DNA of 37,087 nucleotides from Clostridium sp. (GTDB lineage: Bacteria; Bacillota; Clostridia; Lachnospirales; Lachnospiraceae), in NCBI GenBank assembly GCA_023664775.1, contig JAMPEW010000030.1:1-37087 (forward strand), given 5' to 3'. This document shows positions 7,437 to 16,409 of the stretch, piece by piece. The notes beneath the pieces are model-generated. The model did not search any database. It saw only the letters and a program-made list of their open reading frames with translations, and was not told where the DNA came from. Every line of letters starts with the position of its first letter. Position 1 is the stretch's first letter. A program made the translations under genes and the position numbers.

Positions 7437-8747
7437 ATGTGGGCTTATGAAAGCGTGTTTTACCAGATTTATCCGCTTGGATTTTGCGGAGCGCCATTTG
7501 AGAATGATGGTGTAAATAGATCAAGAATAAAAAAGGTGGAGGATTGGATACCGCACATCAAAAAATTAGGTGCAAACGCCATTTATTTTTCACCTGTGTT
7601 TGAGTCAGATACACATGGCTATAATACGAGGGACTACTCAAAAATTGATTGTCGTTTAGGTACAAATGAGGACTTTAAGGAGCTTTGCGGAAAGCTTCAT
7701 GAAAACGGAATCAAGGTAGTTTTAGACGGCGTGTTTAATCATGTTGGAAGGGGCTTTTGGGCATTTAAGGATGTTCAGGAGAAAAAATGGGATTCCCCGT
7801 ATAAGGATTGGTTCCATTTAAGCTTTGACGGTAATTCAAATTATAATGACGGCTTTTGGTATGAAGGCTGGGAGGGCAACTATGACCTCGTTAAGCTGAA
7901 TTTAAAAAATGAGGCTGTTATCAATCACATACTTGAAAATGTTAAGGGTTGGATAGAGGAATTTGACATAGATGGATTAAGACTCGATGTTGCGTACTGT
8001 CTTGACCATGATTTTATAAGAAGGCTCCGTGCCCACTGTGACGGCTTAAAGGAGGAGTTTCTTCTTCTCGGAGAGCTTCTTCACGGCGATTACAATGTAT
8101 TCGTAAATGACGGCATGCTTCACAGTGCTACAAATTACATGTGCTACAAGGGGCTTTACTCAAGCTTTAACAGCATGAATATGTTTGAGATTATACACAG
8201 CCTTTTACAGCAGTTCGGACCTGAGGAGTGGACACGCTACAAGGGAAAGCATTTTCTTTCCTTCGTTGATAACCATGATGTTACAAGGGTTGCAAGTATT
8301 CTTACAAATAAAAAGCATCTGCCTCTCATCTATACGCTTGCGTTTGGTATGCCGGGTATGCCATGTGTTTACTATGGCAGTGAATGGGGTGCAGAAGGCA
8401 GGAAGGAGGAGGGCGACCCGTCACTTCGCCTTTCCTATGACGAGCCGCAGTGGAATGAGCTTACGGATTTGATTTCGAGGCTTGCTGAGGCAAAGAAGAA
8501 CAGTGAAGCGCTTAATTACGGAGGCTTCCGTTCCGTCGTTCTCACAAATCATCAGTGTATTTTTGAGAGAAAGACCGATAATGAAAGGGTGCTCGTGGCA
8601 ATCAATGCGTCCGACCAGCCATACACAGCCCACTTTGATGCTGGCTGCGGAATGGCAGTTGACCTTATAACAGGCGAAAACCATGATTTCGGAGGAGGCT
8701 CGGAGCTTCCACCGTACAGTGCGGCACTGTGGAAGATGGAGCGGTAA
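7437..8747 (+). CDS. GH13 alpha-amylase family glycosidase, cytoplasmic
   Basis: This is a glycoside hydrolase of family GH13 (436 aa) acting on alpha-glucans or maltodextrins. All four conserved regions are present: region I DGVFNH (Asp about 97), region II GLRLDVA with nucleophile Asp about 184, region III LLGELLHG with acid/base Glu about 213, and region IV SFVDNHDVTR with Asp about 278. A short C-terminal beta domain ends the protein. There is no signal peptide and no N-terminal CBM34 domain, so it is probably an intracellular maltodextrin- or oligosaccharide-cleaving enzyme related to the neopullulanase/cyclomaltodextrinase group. The exact specificity cannot be read. ATG 7437 follows GAAGGGAG. 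The gene stands alone between two terminators and has its own promoter candidate with a palindrome, so it is probably regulated by a repressor. Confidence 0.93.
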   Translation: MWAYESVFYQIYPLGFCGAPFENDGVNRSRIKKVEDWIPHIKKLGANAIYFSPVFESDTHGYNTRDYSKIDCRLGTNEDFKELCGKLHENGIKVVLDGVFNHVGRGFWAFKDVQEKKWDSPYKDWFHLSFDGNSNYNDGFWYEGWEGNYDLVKLNLKNEAVINHILENVKGWIEEFDIDGLRLDVAYCLDHDFIRRLRAHCDGLKEEFLLLGELLHGDYNVFVNDGMLHSATNYMCYKGLYSSFNSMNMFEIIHSLLQQFGPEEWTRYKGKHFLSFVDNHDVTRVASILTNKKHLPLIYTLAFGMPGMPCVYYGSEWGAEGRKEEGDPSLRLSYDEPQWNELTDLISRLAEAKKNSEALNYGGFRSVVLTNHQCIFERKTDNERVLVAINASDQPYTAHFDAGCGMAVDLITGENHDFGGGSELPPYSAALWKMER

Positions 8748-8766
8748 TCTGAATTTAATTTTAAAA

Positions 8767-8820
8767 TGCCTGTACTAAAAACCGTAAGACATGACGTTTT
8801 TAGTACAGGCACTTTGTTTT
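8767..8820 (+). terminator. Strong intrinsic terminator, possibly bidirectional
   Basis: A perfect 16-base stem is formed by TGCCTGTACTAAAAAC (8767-8782) and GTTTTTAGTACAGGCA (8796-8811), with a 13-base loop. CTTTGTTTT follows on the plus strand. On the minus strand the stem is followed by TTTTAAAATT, which would also allow some termination. Confidence 0.85.
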
Positions 8821-8904
8821 AATGTGTTGAATTTTGGTATGTTATATGTTAAATTGAATATATATTTTTTGAGGCATGTATTACACTGAAAGGATATGGG
8901 AGCA

Positions 8905-11900
8905 ATGAAAAGAAAACCTGCACAGCAGATTGTTATAGTAATTTTTGGAATACTTCTAAACCTCATTGGCAAATACATAGCCGTAAAGCTTAACCTGCCT
9001 ATATGGCTGGATGTTACGGGAACATGTGTTGCCGCTTATTTTGCAGGACCAATTGGCGGAATGATTGCAGGAGCATCAAACAATATTATCTATGGTATCA
9101 TCACACCTGCTTCCTCCTCTCTTTTTTATATGCTTGTAAGCATTGTTGTCGGCATTCTTTTTGCATACTGTGCCAAAAAGAAATATTTGGAAGCATTTTC
9201 CACCGTTATGATTACAAGCTTTGTGATAGGTGTTTTTTCAATTGTGGTTTCTACGCCGCTTAATTTGATATTCCAGGACGGCAAATCAGGCAATATGTGG
9301 GGAGATGCATTATTTGACATGATGGACTGGTATGGAATGCCCCACGGATTATGTGCAGTAATGGCAGAGACAGTGGTTGAAATTATTGATAAGCAAATCA
9401 GTGTCCTTTTTGCTTTCCTTATTATACGCAGCATATTAAAAATCGGTAAAGAGCAGTCGGGAAAAAGGATGAAGCAGGCAGTTTCTGCTATCATCATATT
9501 TGCCATGCTTTTTGGAAACGGTGCAGATTACATTCAGACAAAAGCCGCTTCTGAAAGTGAAAATGAAGATTTGTTTGACAGCTATGTTGAGACAATTTAT
9601 GACAGCACAACGGGCATGGCGGCATCAGAGGCAAATGACATTGAGGAGACCTCGGACGGATATATATGGATTGGAAGCTATGCGGGACTTACAAGATATG
9701 ACGGCAGAGAATTTGAGTTTATCCGTGAGGGTGGAATATCCAGCGTAACAACCATGATGACGGACAGCATGGGAAGACTTTGGGTAGGGACAAATGACAG
9801 CGGCATTGCCTGCTATGAAAATGGAAGCTTTACATTCTACACTGTGGAGGATGGACTTCCTGTCAACTCTATCCGTTCCTTTGCCGAGCAGGACGACGGA
9901 ACAATTTATGTGGGAACAACTGATAAAATATGTAAGATAGATGCGGATGGCGTGATAAAGGGCGTGGGAGCAGACAATATCATGTATGTCAATTCAATGA
10001 CCTTCCATGAAAATCGGCTTGTGGGCGTTACGAATAACGGTAATTTGTTCATGCTTGATGAAAAGGATGAAGCTGCCACGGTAAGTGAGAGCACGGACGA
10101 ATATTATTATACGTGCATCACCAGTGTTGAGCAGGGGCTTATGGCAGGCACCTCTGAAAATTTTATTATTTCGGTTGACATTTCAGGGGGAACCATAAAA
10201 GCCTATCATAAGCAGAACACAGGCGATTTAACACGTGTCACAGATATCGAGTCTGACGCTTACGGAAGGCTTTGGGTCTGCGGTGAAAACGGACTTGGCT
10301 TCATAAATGACTCAGGGCAGGTATATATCAAGCATTATGTAGGCTTTGACAGCTCCATTGAGTGTATGCATCAGGATTATGAGGGCAACATGTGGTTTGC
10401 GTCCTCAAGATGTGGTGTTATGAAGCTTTCCCCGAATCGGTTTACAAATCTGTTTTATGTTGCGGATGTGAGTAACGCCGTTGTAAATGCAGTTGTTTTA
10501 TATGACGGAAGCTATTACTGCGGTACAGATTCAGGTCTTGTAATTATTGATGAGGCAAGCAACAAGGTACATAAAAATGAACTTACTGATATTTTGGAGG
10601 GAGACCGTGTCAGAAGTCTTTATGTGGACAGTAAAAACAGATTGTGGGTATGTACATACGGCAGCGATGGGCTTTTGCGCTATGATAACGGTAAAATTAC
10701 CATATTTAATACAGCCGAAAAGGGAACCATCTGCGACCGATTCCGATGTATCGTTGAGCTTGAAAACGGCATTATGGCGGCAGGCACAAGTGAAGGAATT
10801 AATTTTATACAGGACGATAAGGTTATCGGCAGCATAACAGAGGAGGACGGACTTGCAAATCCACAGATACTCTGTCTTGTTTGGGGCAGCGACGGAACGC
10901 TTTATGCAGGAAGTGACGGTGCAGGAATTTATGCAGTCAGGGATAGAAAAATCAAGGAGAATTATACGACGCATGATGGACTTACATCAGATGTCATACT
11001 TAGAATGACAGCATACAAGGACGGATTTATTGTGGTGGCAAGTAATTCGCTGTGTTATATGTCAAATGGTGAAATAAAGGCGTTGGAGCATTTTCCGTAT
11101 TTCAACAATTATGATGTTCAGATTTTGGGCGAAAACGCTTATGTTCTTTCAAGCTCGGGCATATATATGACAGGTGCAGAGGGGCTTGTATCGGGAGAAA
11201 ATTTCAGCTATAAGCTTTTTAACAGCAGTGATGGTCTTTTGGGAGGGCTTACGGCAAATTCATGGAATTATATAGATGAAAATGGCGTTTTATATTTCTG
11301 CTGCAATAACGGAGTGCTTGATTTTACACCTGAGGAAAAGGCACAAAGGGCGGACTATAAGTTTGGAATTGCATATATAACAGGGGACGGCGAAACCATT
11401 GTGCCAAAGGATGACACCTATGTTGTTCCGGCAGAGGCAAAGCTTATAACAGTTAAGGCATCGTTGCGGAACTATTCCTTAAATAATGTGAAGCTTAAAT
11501 TTTATATAGAAGGATTGGAGGATAATCCGAAGGTTGTATCACAAAATGAGCTGGAGGCGATACAGATTTCCAATCTGCGGCATGGCGATTATAAAATTCG
11601 TATTCAGATTATCAGCGATGATGAAAATACGGTTGTGCAGGAGCAGGTATATACGCTTGTAAAGGAGCCGCAGCTTTGGGAAAATTGGTGGTACAGGGTG
11701 TATCTTGTAATCGTTGTCATTTGGATTGTTGCATTTATTACATGGGGAATTATCATGCTTATCAATATGTCTAAGCGTAAAAAGCAGCTTGAGGAGCTTA
11801 GGAAGGAACTTGAGGAAACGGTAAGCATACAGACGGAGGAAATAAGGCAGCAGGCGGAACAGAGGGTCAACTTCCAGTGGCATGTAATCGACAGTATGGC

Positions 11901-12504
11901 ATCACTGATAGAAAGCCGTGACGGAAATACGGGCGAACACGTTATAAACACAAGAAATTATGTTGCCCTTTTATCAGGTGAGCTTTTGAAAAGAGGCATG
12001 TACCCTGACATTGTCACCGAGGAGTATGTTGATGCCTTGGCAAGGGTGGCGCCTCTCCATGATGTAGGTAAAATAAAGATTTCTGATGTGATTTTAAATA
12101 AGCCCGGCAAGTTTACGCCTGAGGAATTTGAGATTATGAAGGAGCATACCTTATTTGGCGACAAGGTTATCGGTGACATTCTTGTGGATGCGGAGCCTGA
12201 AATGCTGAAGGTTGCAAAGGAGGTAGCGCTCTGCCATCACGAAAAATGGGATGGCTCAGGCTATCCAATGGGAAAGAAGGGGGAGGAAATTCCACTTTCT
12301 GCCCGTATCATGGCTATTGCAGATGTGTTTGACGCACTTGTCTCCAAGCGTGTTTATAAGGAGGCATTTAAAATAGAGCAGGCATTTGACATTATAAAGG
12401 AAAGCGCAGGAACACATTTGGACGCAGAGCTTGTAGAGGTATTTTTAAGCATAAAGGATAAAATAATTGAGGCGCACGATGTCATTGTTGCGAAGAACAA
12501 ATAA
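8905..12504 (+). CDS. S-component-like / beta-propeller / Y_Y_Y / HD-GYP fusion sensor
   Basis: This membrane signalling protein has about 1,199 aa; residue numbers here are counted from the in-frame ATG at 8896. Residues 1-185 are a multi-helix membrane domain with LNLPIWLDVTGTCVAAYFAG and GPIGGMIAGASNNI segments, like the S components of ECF vitamin transporters. A further helix lies at about 195-212. Outside the membrane follow repeated propeller blades (GYIWIGS, GRLWVGT, NMWFASS, NRLWVCT) and a Y_Y_Y-type domain to about 925. A transmembrane helix at about 932-960 and a coiled coil lead to an HD-GYP domain (about 992-1202). That domain carries HD at 1055-1056, HHEKWDGSGYP at 1114-1124 and DVFDAL, so it is probably an active cyclic-di-GMP phosphodiesterase. 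The propeller arrangement is that of hybrid polysaccharide sensors. I prefer ATG 8905 because AAAGG at 8889-8893 is too close to ATG 8896. Confidence 0.88.
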   Translation: MKRKPAQQIVIVIFGILLNLIGKYIAVKLNLPIWLDVTGTCVAAYFAGPIGGMIAGASNNIIYGIITPASSSLFYMLVSIVVGILFAYCAKKKYLEAFSTVMITSFVIGVFSIVVSTPLNLIFQDGKSGNMWGDALFDMMDWYGMPHGLCAVMAETVVEIIDKQISVLFAFLIIRSILKIGKEQSGKRMKQAVSAIIIFAMLFGNGADYIQTKAASESENEDLFDSYVETIYDSTTGMAASEANDIEETSDGYIWIGSYAGLTRYDGREFEFIREGGISSVTTMMTDSMGRLWVGTNDSGIACYENGSFTFYTVEDGLPVNSIRSFAEQDDGTIYVGTTDKICKIDADGVIKGVGADNIMYVNSMTFHENRLVGVTNNGNLFMLDEKDEAATVSESTDEYYYTCITSVEQGLMAGTSENFIISVDISGGTIKAYHKQNTGDLTRVTDIESDAYGRLWVCGENGLGFINDSGQVYIKHYVGFDSSIECMHQDYEGNMWFASSRCGVMKLSPNRFTNLFYVADVSNAVVNAVVLYDGSYYCGTDSGLVIIDEASNKVHKNELTDILEGDRVRSLYVDSKNRLWVCTYGSDGLLRYDNGKITIFNTAEKGTICDRFRCIVELENGIMAAGTSEGINFIQDDKVIGSITEEDGLANPQILCLVWGSDGTLYAGSDGAGIYAVRDRKIKENYTTHDGLTSDVILRMTAYKDGFIVVASNSLCYMSNGEIKALEHFPYFNNYDVQILGENAYVLSSSGIYMTGAEGLVSGENFSYKLFNSSDGLLGGLTANSWNYIDENGVLYFCCNNGVLDFTPEEKAQRADYKFGIAYITGDGETIVPKDDTYVVPAEAKLITVKASLRNYSLNNVKLKFYIEGLEDNPKVVSQNELEAIQISNLRHGDYKIRIQIISDDENTVVQEQVYTLVKEPQLWENWWYRVYLVIVVIWIVAFITWGIIMLINMSKRKKQLEELRKELEETVSIQTEEIRQQAEQRVNFQWHVIDSMASLIESRDGNTGEHVINTRNYVALLSGELLKRGMYPDIVTEEYVDALARVAPLHDVGKIKISDVILNKPGKFTPEEFEIMKEHTLFGDKVIGDILVDAEPEMLKVAKEVALCHHEKWDGSGYPMGKKGEEIPLSARIMAIADVFDALVSKRVYKEAFKIEQAFDIIKESAGTHLDAELVEVFLSIKDKIIEAHDVIVAKNK

Positions 12505-12560
12505 GATATACAATAAAAAGTTTTTTTATGTGATATGTTCAAATCGGGGAGTAAATGAAA

Positions 12561-13256
12561 ATGAAGCTGAAAATGGAAAGTGAAGTTGATAATGAGACAG
12601 AGGAAGTGAAAGACAATTATCTTTACGATTATCAGATTACTACGCCTGAACAATGCATTATGCAGCTTAAATTTTATTTGGAGGCATACAAGGATCAAAA
12701 GGAAGGCGCTGATCTCAGATTATATCACATCAGGTTAAAAAAGAACGTATGGATTGTCACTGTGGCAGCAATGATGCTGCTTTGCGAGGGACTTATCGTT
12801 ATAACATTTAACCTGATAAAAGGATTTTCGGTATATGGGCTTGTTGCCTTTGCAATGGCTACGGTGGCATTGCTGAAAAGCGTTGAAATTATGATTGTTT
12901 CCATATATTCCTATGGCGTACATTTTGAAAGACCAAAATTTGAGCGGTATATAAAAAAATATAACATATTTACAATTCAGGACGAGAAAAACCACTGTGA
13001 TGTTGAAATTCTGAAGCTGAAACAGATGATAGAGGAGGTAAAGCGTAAGACTGCCGACACGCCTCAAATAGAAAGAAGATATTTTGAATATAAATACATC
13101 AATAAATATGCAGAAACAAAGGTCTGTCATTTTTTTGATGAACACAGTAAGCTTGTTGTCGCTGTGGGGGTTATTTTTTTGCTCATAATTTTCACGTTTG
13201 TTGTATATGTTTTGGTGCATAGTCCGAGAGGATTGACGGGAGGCGTTGGTTTGTAA
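12561..13256 (+). CDS. Three-TM membrane protein, unknown
   Basis: I do not recognise a family. The protein of about 231 aa has a charged cytoplasmic N-terminus, two close hydrophobic helices (about 62-86 and 91-115) and a central helical, Lys/Glu-rich part with coiled-coil character. One helix lies near the C-terminus (about 200-222), followed by a short Gly-rich tail. An ATG at 12555 is also possible; GGGGAG at 12546-12551 is better spaced for ATG 12561. It lies 50 bases after the HD-GYP gene with no terminator between, so it may be cotranscribed with it. It may be an output partner of that sensor, but only position supports this. Confidence 0.65.
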   Translation: MKLKMESEVDNETEEVKDNYLYDYQITTPEQCIMQLKFYLEAYKDQKEGADLRLYHIRLKKNVWIVTVAAMMLLCEGLIVITFNLIKGFSVYGLVAFAMATVALLKSVEIMIVSIYSYGVHFERPKFERYIKKYNIFTIQDEKNHCDVEILKLKQMIEEVKRKTADTPQIERRYFEYKYINKYAETKVCHFFDEHSKLVVAVGVIFLLIIFTFVVYVLVHSPRGLTGGVGL

Positions 13257-13346
13257 AATTTGTGATACATTTTTCCATTTTGAATTGTTCATATAGTGAA
13301 AGGCCTTTTAATTAGGAACTGTTAATATGGACAAGGAGGTATGGCT

Positions 13347-13829
13347 GTGAATGAAGCAAGGTATGTCAGCATTGTAAAGCAGTATTCGGATACAGTATAC
13401 CGGGTTGCACTGAGCTACACGAAGAAAGAAGCGGATGCGGAGGATGTTGTACAGTCGGTTTTTATGAAGCTGTTTGTTACGGATACTGTGTTTGCAGATG
13501 AAGACCATGTGAGAAAATGGCTGATAAGGGTAACTGTAAATGAGTGCAAAAATTTTTGGAAGTCTTTTTGGCAGCAGCGTGTAGACTCTATGGAGGCGCT
13601 TGACGGGGAAGTGAGCTTTTCATCGGAGGAAAAAAGTGAGCTTTATTATGCTGTGATGGACTTGCCGAAAAAATACCGGGTTGTTGTTCACCTGTTTTAC
13701 TATGAGGGGTATTCCACACAGGAAATTGCAGCCCTGCTGCATATCCGTGACAGCGCAGTCAGAAACCAGCTTGTCCGGGCAAGAAAAAGGTTGAAGCAGC
13801 AGTTAAGGGAGGCATGGAAAGATGAGTAA
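13347..13829 (+). CDS. ECF-type sigma factor (second)
   Basis: This is a compact ECF sigma factor of 160 aa. Region 2 has YSDTVYRVALSYTKKEADAEDVVQSVFMKLF and KWLIRVTVNECKNFWKS, as in SigV/SigW-like proteins. Region 4 has LPKKYRVVVHLFYYEGYSTQEIAALLHIRDSAVRNQLVRARKRLK. Each segment fits the family closely and the length is normal. An ATG at 13341 lies directly against AAGGAGGT (13333-13340), which is too close for initiation. The in-frame GTG at 13347 has a 6-base spacer and is the better start. The gene overlaps the next by 8 bases. It is not a copy of the sigma at 3986, which is longer with a charged linker. Confidence 0.92.
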   Translation: MNEARYVSIVKQYSDTVYRVALSYTKKEADAEDVVQSVFMKLFVTDTVFADEDHVRKWLIRVTVNECKNFWKSFWQQRVDSMEALDGEVSFSSEEKSELYYAVMDLPKKYRVVVHLFYYEGYSTQEIAALLHIRDSAVRNQLVRARKRLKQQLREAWKDE

Positions 13830-14436
13830 TAAATCATATTATAAGGGGACGTTTGATGAGGTTCATATCCCTAAAGCACTGCTGGGAAAGGTGGTTAATA
13901 TGGATATGGACAAAACGAAAAAACGTAAAACAAATAAGCTTAGGGTTGCGCTTGCAAGCGTTGCCGCATTTGCACTGTGCATGATAGTATCTAACGGAAT
14001 TTGCTTTGCCGCAACCGGCGAAACATGGGTAAGCAAGGTTATCATGACTATAAATGGCGAAGAAGTGGAGCAGGAAGTAACATGGCATCAGGAGGGCGAT
14101 GTAATTATCGGAGAGCTTGAATATGAGCTTGAGAACGAGGAGGATGAGATTTCCATAACAATGCAAGGTCAATATGATATGGAGATGGAGCTTTCTAACA
14201 ACGAGGATAATATAAAAGCTGAGATTTATGACAGTGGCGATTATATAAGTGCGGAGGTTGATACGGAGGCAGGAAAAACATATTTTTCAGTCGGGGAATG
14301 TAAAATTGACATCACTGACGATATTGTAGACGGCAAAGCAAGCGGAGAGTTTGATTACGATGGTAAGCGCTTTGGATATGAGGTTACCCAAAACGGTGAT
14401 GACTATGAGATTGCGCTCTATACCATAGGGGAATAA
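13822..14436 (+). CDS. Putative membrane anti-sigma factor (second)
   Basis: This 204-aa protein has a short cytoplasmic head (about 1-40) containing the FDEVHIPKALLGKVV helix, one transmembrane helix (about 41-64) and an acidic beta-rich extracellular part of about 140 residues. There is no zinc-binding motif. It overlaps the ECF sigma gene by 8 bases, which is the strongest evidence for an anti-sigma role. The short head of about 40 residues resembles the sigma-binding N-terminus of RsgI or DUF4179-like anti-sigmas more than zinc-binding ones. The repeated acidic strands outside may bind cations or cell-wall material; that is inference. A strong terminator follows. Confidence 0.65.
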   Translation: MSNKSYYKGTFDEVHIPKALLGKVVNMDMDKTKKRKTNKLRVALASVAAFALCMIVSNGICFAATGETWVSKVIMTINGEEVEQEVTWHQEGDVIIGELEYELENEEDEISITMQGQYDMEMELSNNEDNIKAEIYDSGDYISAEVDTEAGKTYFSVGECKIDITDDIVDGKASGEFDYDGKRFGYEVTQNGDDYEIALYTIGE

Positions 14437-14467
14437 GTATAGCCTTATTCTTGTTTATTCGATTTGT

Positions 14468-14526
14468 AAAATCTGCTATTATGCAAAAAACGGTTATAAC
14501 CTGTTTTTGTAAATAGCAGATTTTTT
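14468..14526 (+). terminator. Intrinsic terminator
   Basis: AAAATCTGCTATT (14468-14480) pairs perfectly with AATAGCAGATTTT (14512-14524). The inner part also pairs (CAAAAAAC with TGTTTTTG) and a run of six T follows. It ends the second sigma/anti-sigma unit. Confidence 0.85.
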
Positions 14527-14640
14527 CTTTGTGAATTGTCTGACGTTTTTTACAGACTGACGGAAGCCTTGGAAATAAAAAGTAACTAATTGCCACATAT
14601 CCCATATCATATTATAGAGTGAATGATTATGAGGTTTTAT

Positions 14641-15561
14641 ATGGCAATAAAGATAATAATAGATGCCGGTCATGGCGGATATGATGCGGGTGCTGTGTAT
14701 AATGGAAGGCGTGAAAAGGATGATAACTTAAATCTTGCGCTCGCTGTGGGGAATATACTGAAATCACAGGGCTATGATGTCGTTTATACGAGAACAGATG
14801 ATGTGTATGACTCTCCGGTTCAGAAGGCAAGGATAGGAAATGAGAGCGGGGCTGATTTTTTTGTTTCCATACACAGAAATTCCTCGCCCACGTCAAACCA
14901 GTATAATGGTGTTCAGACACTGATATATGATGATTCCGGCATAAAAAAGACTATGGCTGAAAATGTAAACAGACGTCTTGAGGAGGTTGGATATAGAAAT
15001 ATAAATGTTGATATAAGACCAGACCTTGCGGTGCTTAGAAGAACAAGCATGCCTGCAATCCTTGTGGAGGCTGGATTTATCAATAGTGACAAGGACAATA
15101 ATCTTTTTGATTCAAAATTTGAGGAAACGGCACAGGCGATAGCCGATGGAATTGATGAAACAATAAGAGCCGCAGGGATGACAGCCGCATCAGGAAGAAC
15201 AGCAGGAGGAAATGGCGCGGCTGCTGTAATGAGTTACAGTGCAAATAGGAATGATATGTTGGGTACGGGAGGAACGGAGAACGTAAGACCGCCTGCAAAT
15301 CAGGGAAATGGTACATCATCTGCAAACGGGAATGATAAAGAGGTGTATCAGATACTTGTAGGCATATATAGAAGCTTTGCTTCTGCATCCTTCCAAATGA
15401 ACAAATTTATCAACGAGGGCTATATGGCGGAAATATATGAGGACAATGGACTGTTTCAGGTAAGGGTAGGAAATTATGATGATGTGGACGAGGCACTGAT
15501 TGCACAGAGGACACTCCGGGATAAGGGCTATGAAACCCTGATTGTAAGACAGGGCGTTTAA
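14641..15561 (+). CDS. N-acetylmuramoyl-L-alanine amidase with SPOR domain (CwlC-like)
   Basis: This zinc amidase cuts the bond between muramic acid and the peptide stem of peptidoglycan. The Amidase_3 domain (about 1-180) has IIIDAGHGG with His 11, Glu 25 in RREKDD, His 78 in SIHRNS and Glu 143 in LVEAGFINS, the full set of zinc ligands and catalytic Glu. A Gly/Ala/Asn-rich linker follows, then a SPOR domain (about 235-306) for binding denuded glycan. There is no signal peptide, as in Bacillus CwlC, which acts in the mother cell late in sporulation. This suggests a spore-forming ancestry. I chose ATG 14641, which has GAGGT at a good distance; an upstream ATG at 14623 lacks a ribosome site. 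It stands alone before the ribosomal cluster. Confidence 0.9.
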   Translation: MAIKIIIDAGHGGYDAGAVYNGRREKDDNLNLALAVGNILKSQGYDVVYTRTDDVYDSPVQKARIGNESGADFFVSIHRNSSPTSNQYNGVQTLIYDDSGIKKTMAENVNRRLEEVGYRNINVDIRPDLAVLRRTSMPAILVEAGFINSDKDNNLFDSKFEETAQAIADGIDETIRAAGMTAASGRTAGGNGAAAVMSYSANRNDMLGTGGTENVRPPANQGNGTSSANGNDKEVYQILVGIYRSFASASFQMNKFINEGYMAEIYEDNGLFQVRVGNYDDVDEALIAQRTLRDKGYETLIVRQGV

Positions 15562-15619
15562 TATTCTGTCATTGTTGCCGGCTGTGGCAGGAAATAAAGA
15601 TAAAAATAAAAAATACCGG

Positions 15620-15648
15620 TTGACAACAATAATTTCATATGGTATTCT
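15620..15648 (+). promoter_or_regulatory. Promoter of the rplJ-rplL unit
   Basis: TTGACA at 15620-15625 and TATTCT at 15643-15648 are separated by exactly 17 bases. Transcription would start near 15655, just before the L10 leader. It shows that rplJ does not depend on an upstream ribosomal gene. Confidence 0.85.
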
Positions 15649-15659
15649 CATTTTCGATG

Positions 15660-15720
15660 TACTGCCGTAGACAGCAGGTGCCTGATGGCATAAGCAGTAA
15701 ACGCCTGCCGAGGAGGAATC
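15660..15720 (+). ncRNA. L10 ribosomal protein leader
   Basis: The sequence matches the L10 leader seen in Firmicutes, to which L10 (with L7/L12) binds to repress its own mRNA. A closing stem is formed by GCAGGTG (15674-15680) and CGCCTGC (15702-15708), followed by the typical CGAGGAGG. An attenuator hairpin follows at 15745. Confidence 0.85.
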
Positions 15721-15744
15721 GTAAATCTTTGATTAACGAATTTT

Positions 15745-15774
15745 AACTCCTATGTCTGGCATGGGAGTTTTTTT
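15745..15774 (+). terminator. Attenuator terminator before rplJ
   Basis: AACTCCTATG (15745-15754) pairs with CATGGGAGTT (15760-15769) with one G-U wobble around a 5-base loop. The stem runs into five more T. It lies between the L10 leader and the rplJ ribosome site, as expected for transcription attenuation controlled by the leader. Confidence 0.8.
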
Positions 15775-15823
15775 ATATCCATTACGCAGTTACATTCCAA
15801 ATAAAATAAGGAGGTGCGTGATT

Positions 15824-16312
15824 TTGGCAAAGGTAGAATTAAAGCAGCCAATCGTTGAGGAAATCAAGGAGAACATCAAGGATGCAAAATCAGTAGTGTT
15901 AGTTGATTATCGTGGACTCACTGTTGCACAGGATACACAGTTCCGTAAGACAATGAGAGAAGCAGATGTTATCTACAAGGTTTACAAGAACACCATGATT
16001 AAGCTTGCCATTGACGGAACAGAATTTGACAGCTTGAAGGATGACCTTGAGGGACCTACCGCAGTTGTAATTTCAAAGACAGACGCAACTGCACCTGCAA
16101 GGATTGCTTCCAATTTTGCTAAGGATAACCCTGCGCTTGAGCTTAAGTCAGGTGTTGTAGAGGGTATTCATTACGATGAGGCAGGAATTAAGGCAATTGC
16201 AAAAATACCTTCAAGAGAGGAGCTTCTTTCAAAGCTTCTTGGAAGTATTCAGTCACCTATTGCAAACTTTGCCCGTGTTATTAAGCAGATTGCAGATGCA
16301 AAGGAAGCATAA
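15824..16312 (+). CDS. rplJ: 50S ribosomal protein L10
   Basis: L10 forms the base of the ribosomal stalk and carries L7/L12 dimers on 23S rRNA. The protein (162 aa) starts with AKVELKQPIVEEI and contains the conserved VLVDYRGLTVAQDTQFRK and VYKNTMIKLA segments, with a C-terminal helix (SPIANFARVIKQIADAKEA) for binding L7/L12. The frame is open further upstream, but that would run through the attenuator. TTG 15824 follows AAGGAGGTG at a 7-base spacer and gives the normal N-terminus. It is the first gene of the rplJ-rplL unit and is controlled by the L10 leader and attenuator upstream. Confidence 0.98.
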   Translation: MAKVELKQPIVEEIKENIKDAKSVVLVDYRGLTVAQDTQFRKTMREADVIYKVYKNTMIKLAIDGTEFDSLKDDLEGPTAVVISKTDATAPARIASNFAKDNPALELKSGVVEGIHYDEAGIKAIAKIPSREELLSKLLGSIQSPIANFARVIKQIADAKEA

Positions 16313-16409
16313 TGACATTCACTGTTTTGTATAAGGCTGATTAAAAAGTAAAAAAGAAACCCATTCTTAAAAGTAAGAATGAAATTTTGAAAAATGGAGG
16401 AATTTAAAA

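Noticed and set aside
8421-8812. Minus-strand frames across the end of the glycosidase gene
   Set aside because: They are shadows of a conserved GH13 gene with no ribosome site and no protein-like pattern.
15752-15823. N-terminal extension of L10
   Set aside because: It would start inside the attenuator hairpin, and the sequence is unlike any L10. TTG 15824 has a strong ribosome site and gives the normal protein.
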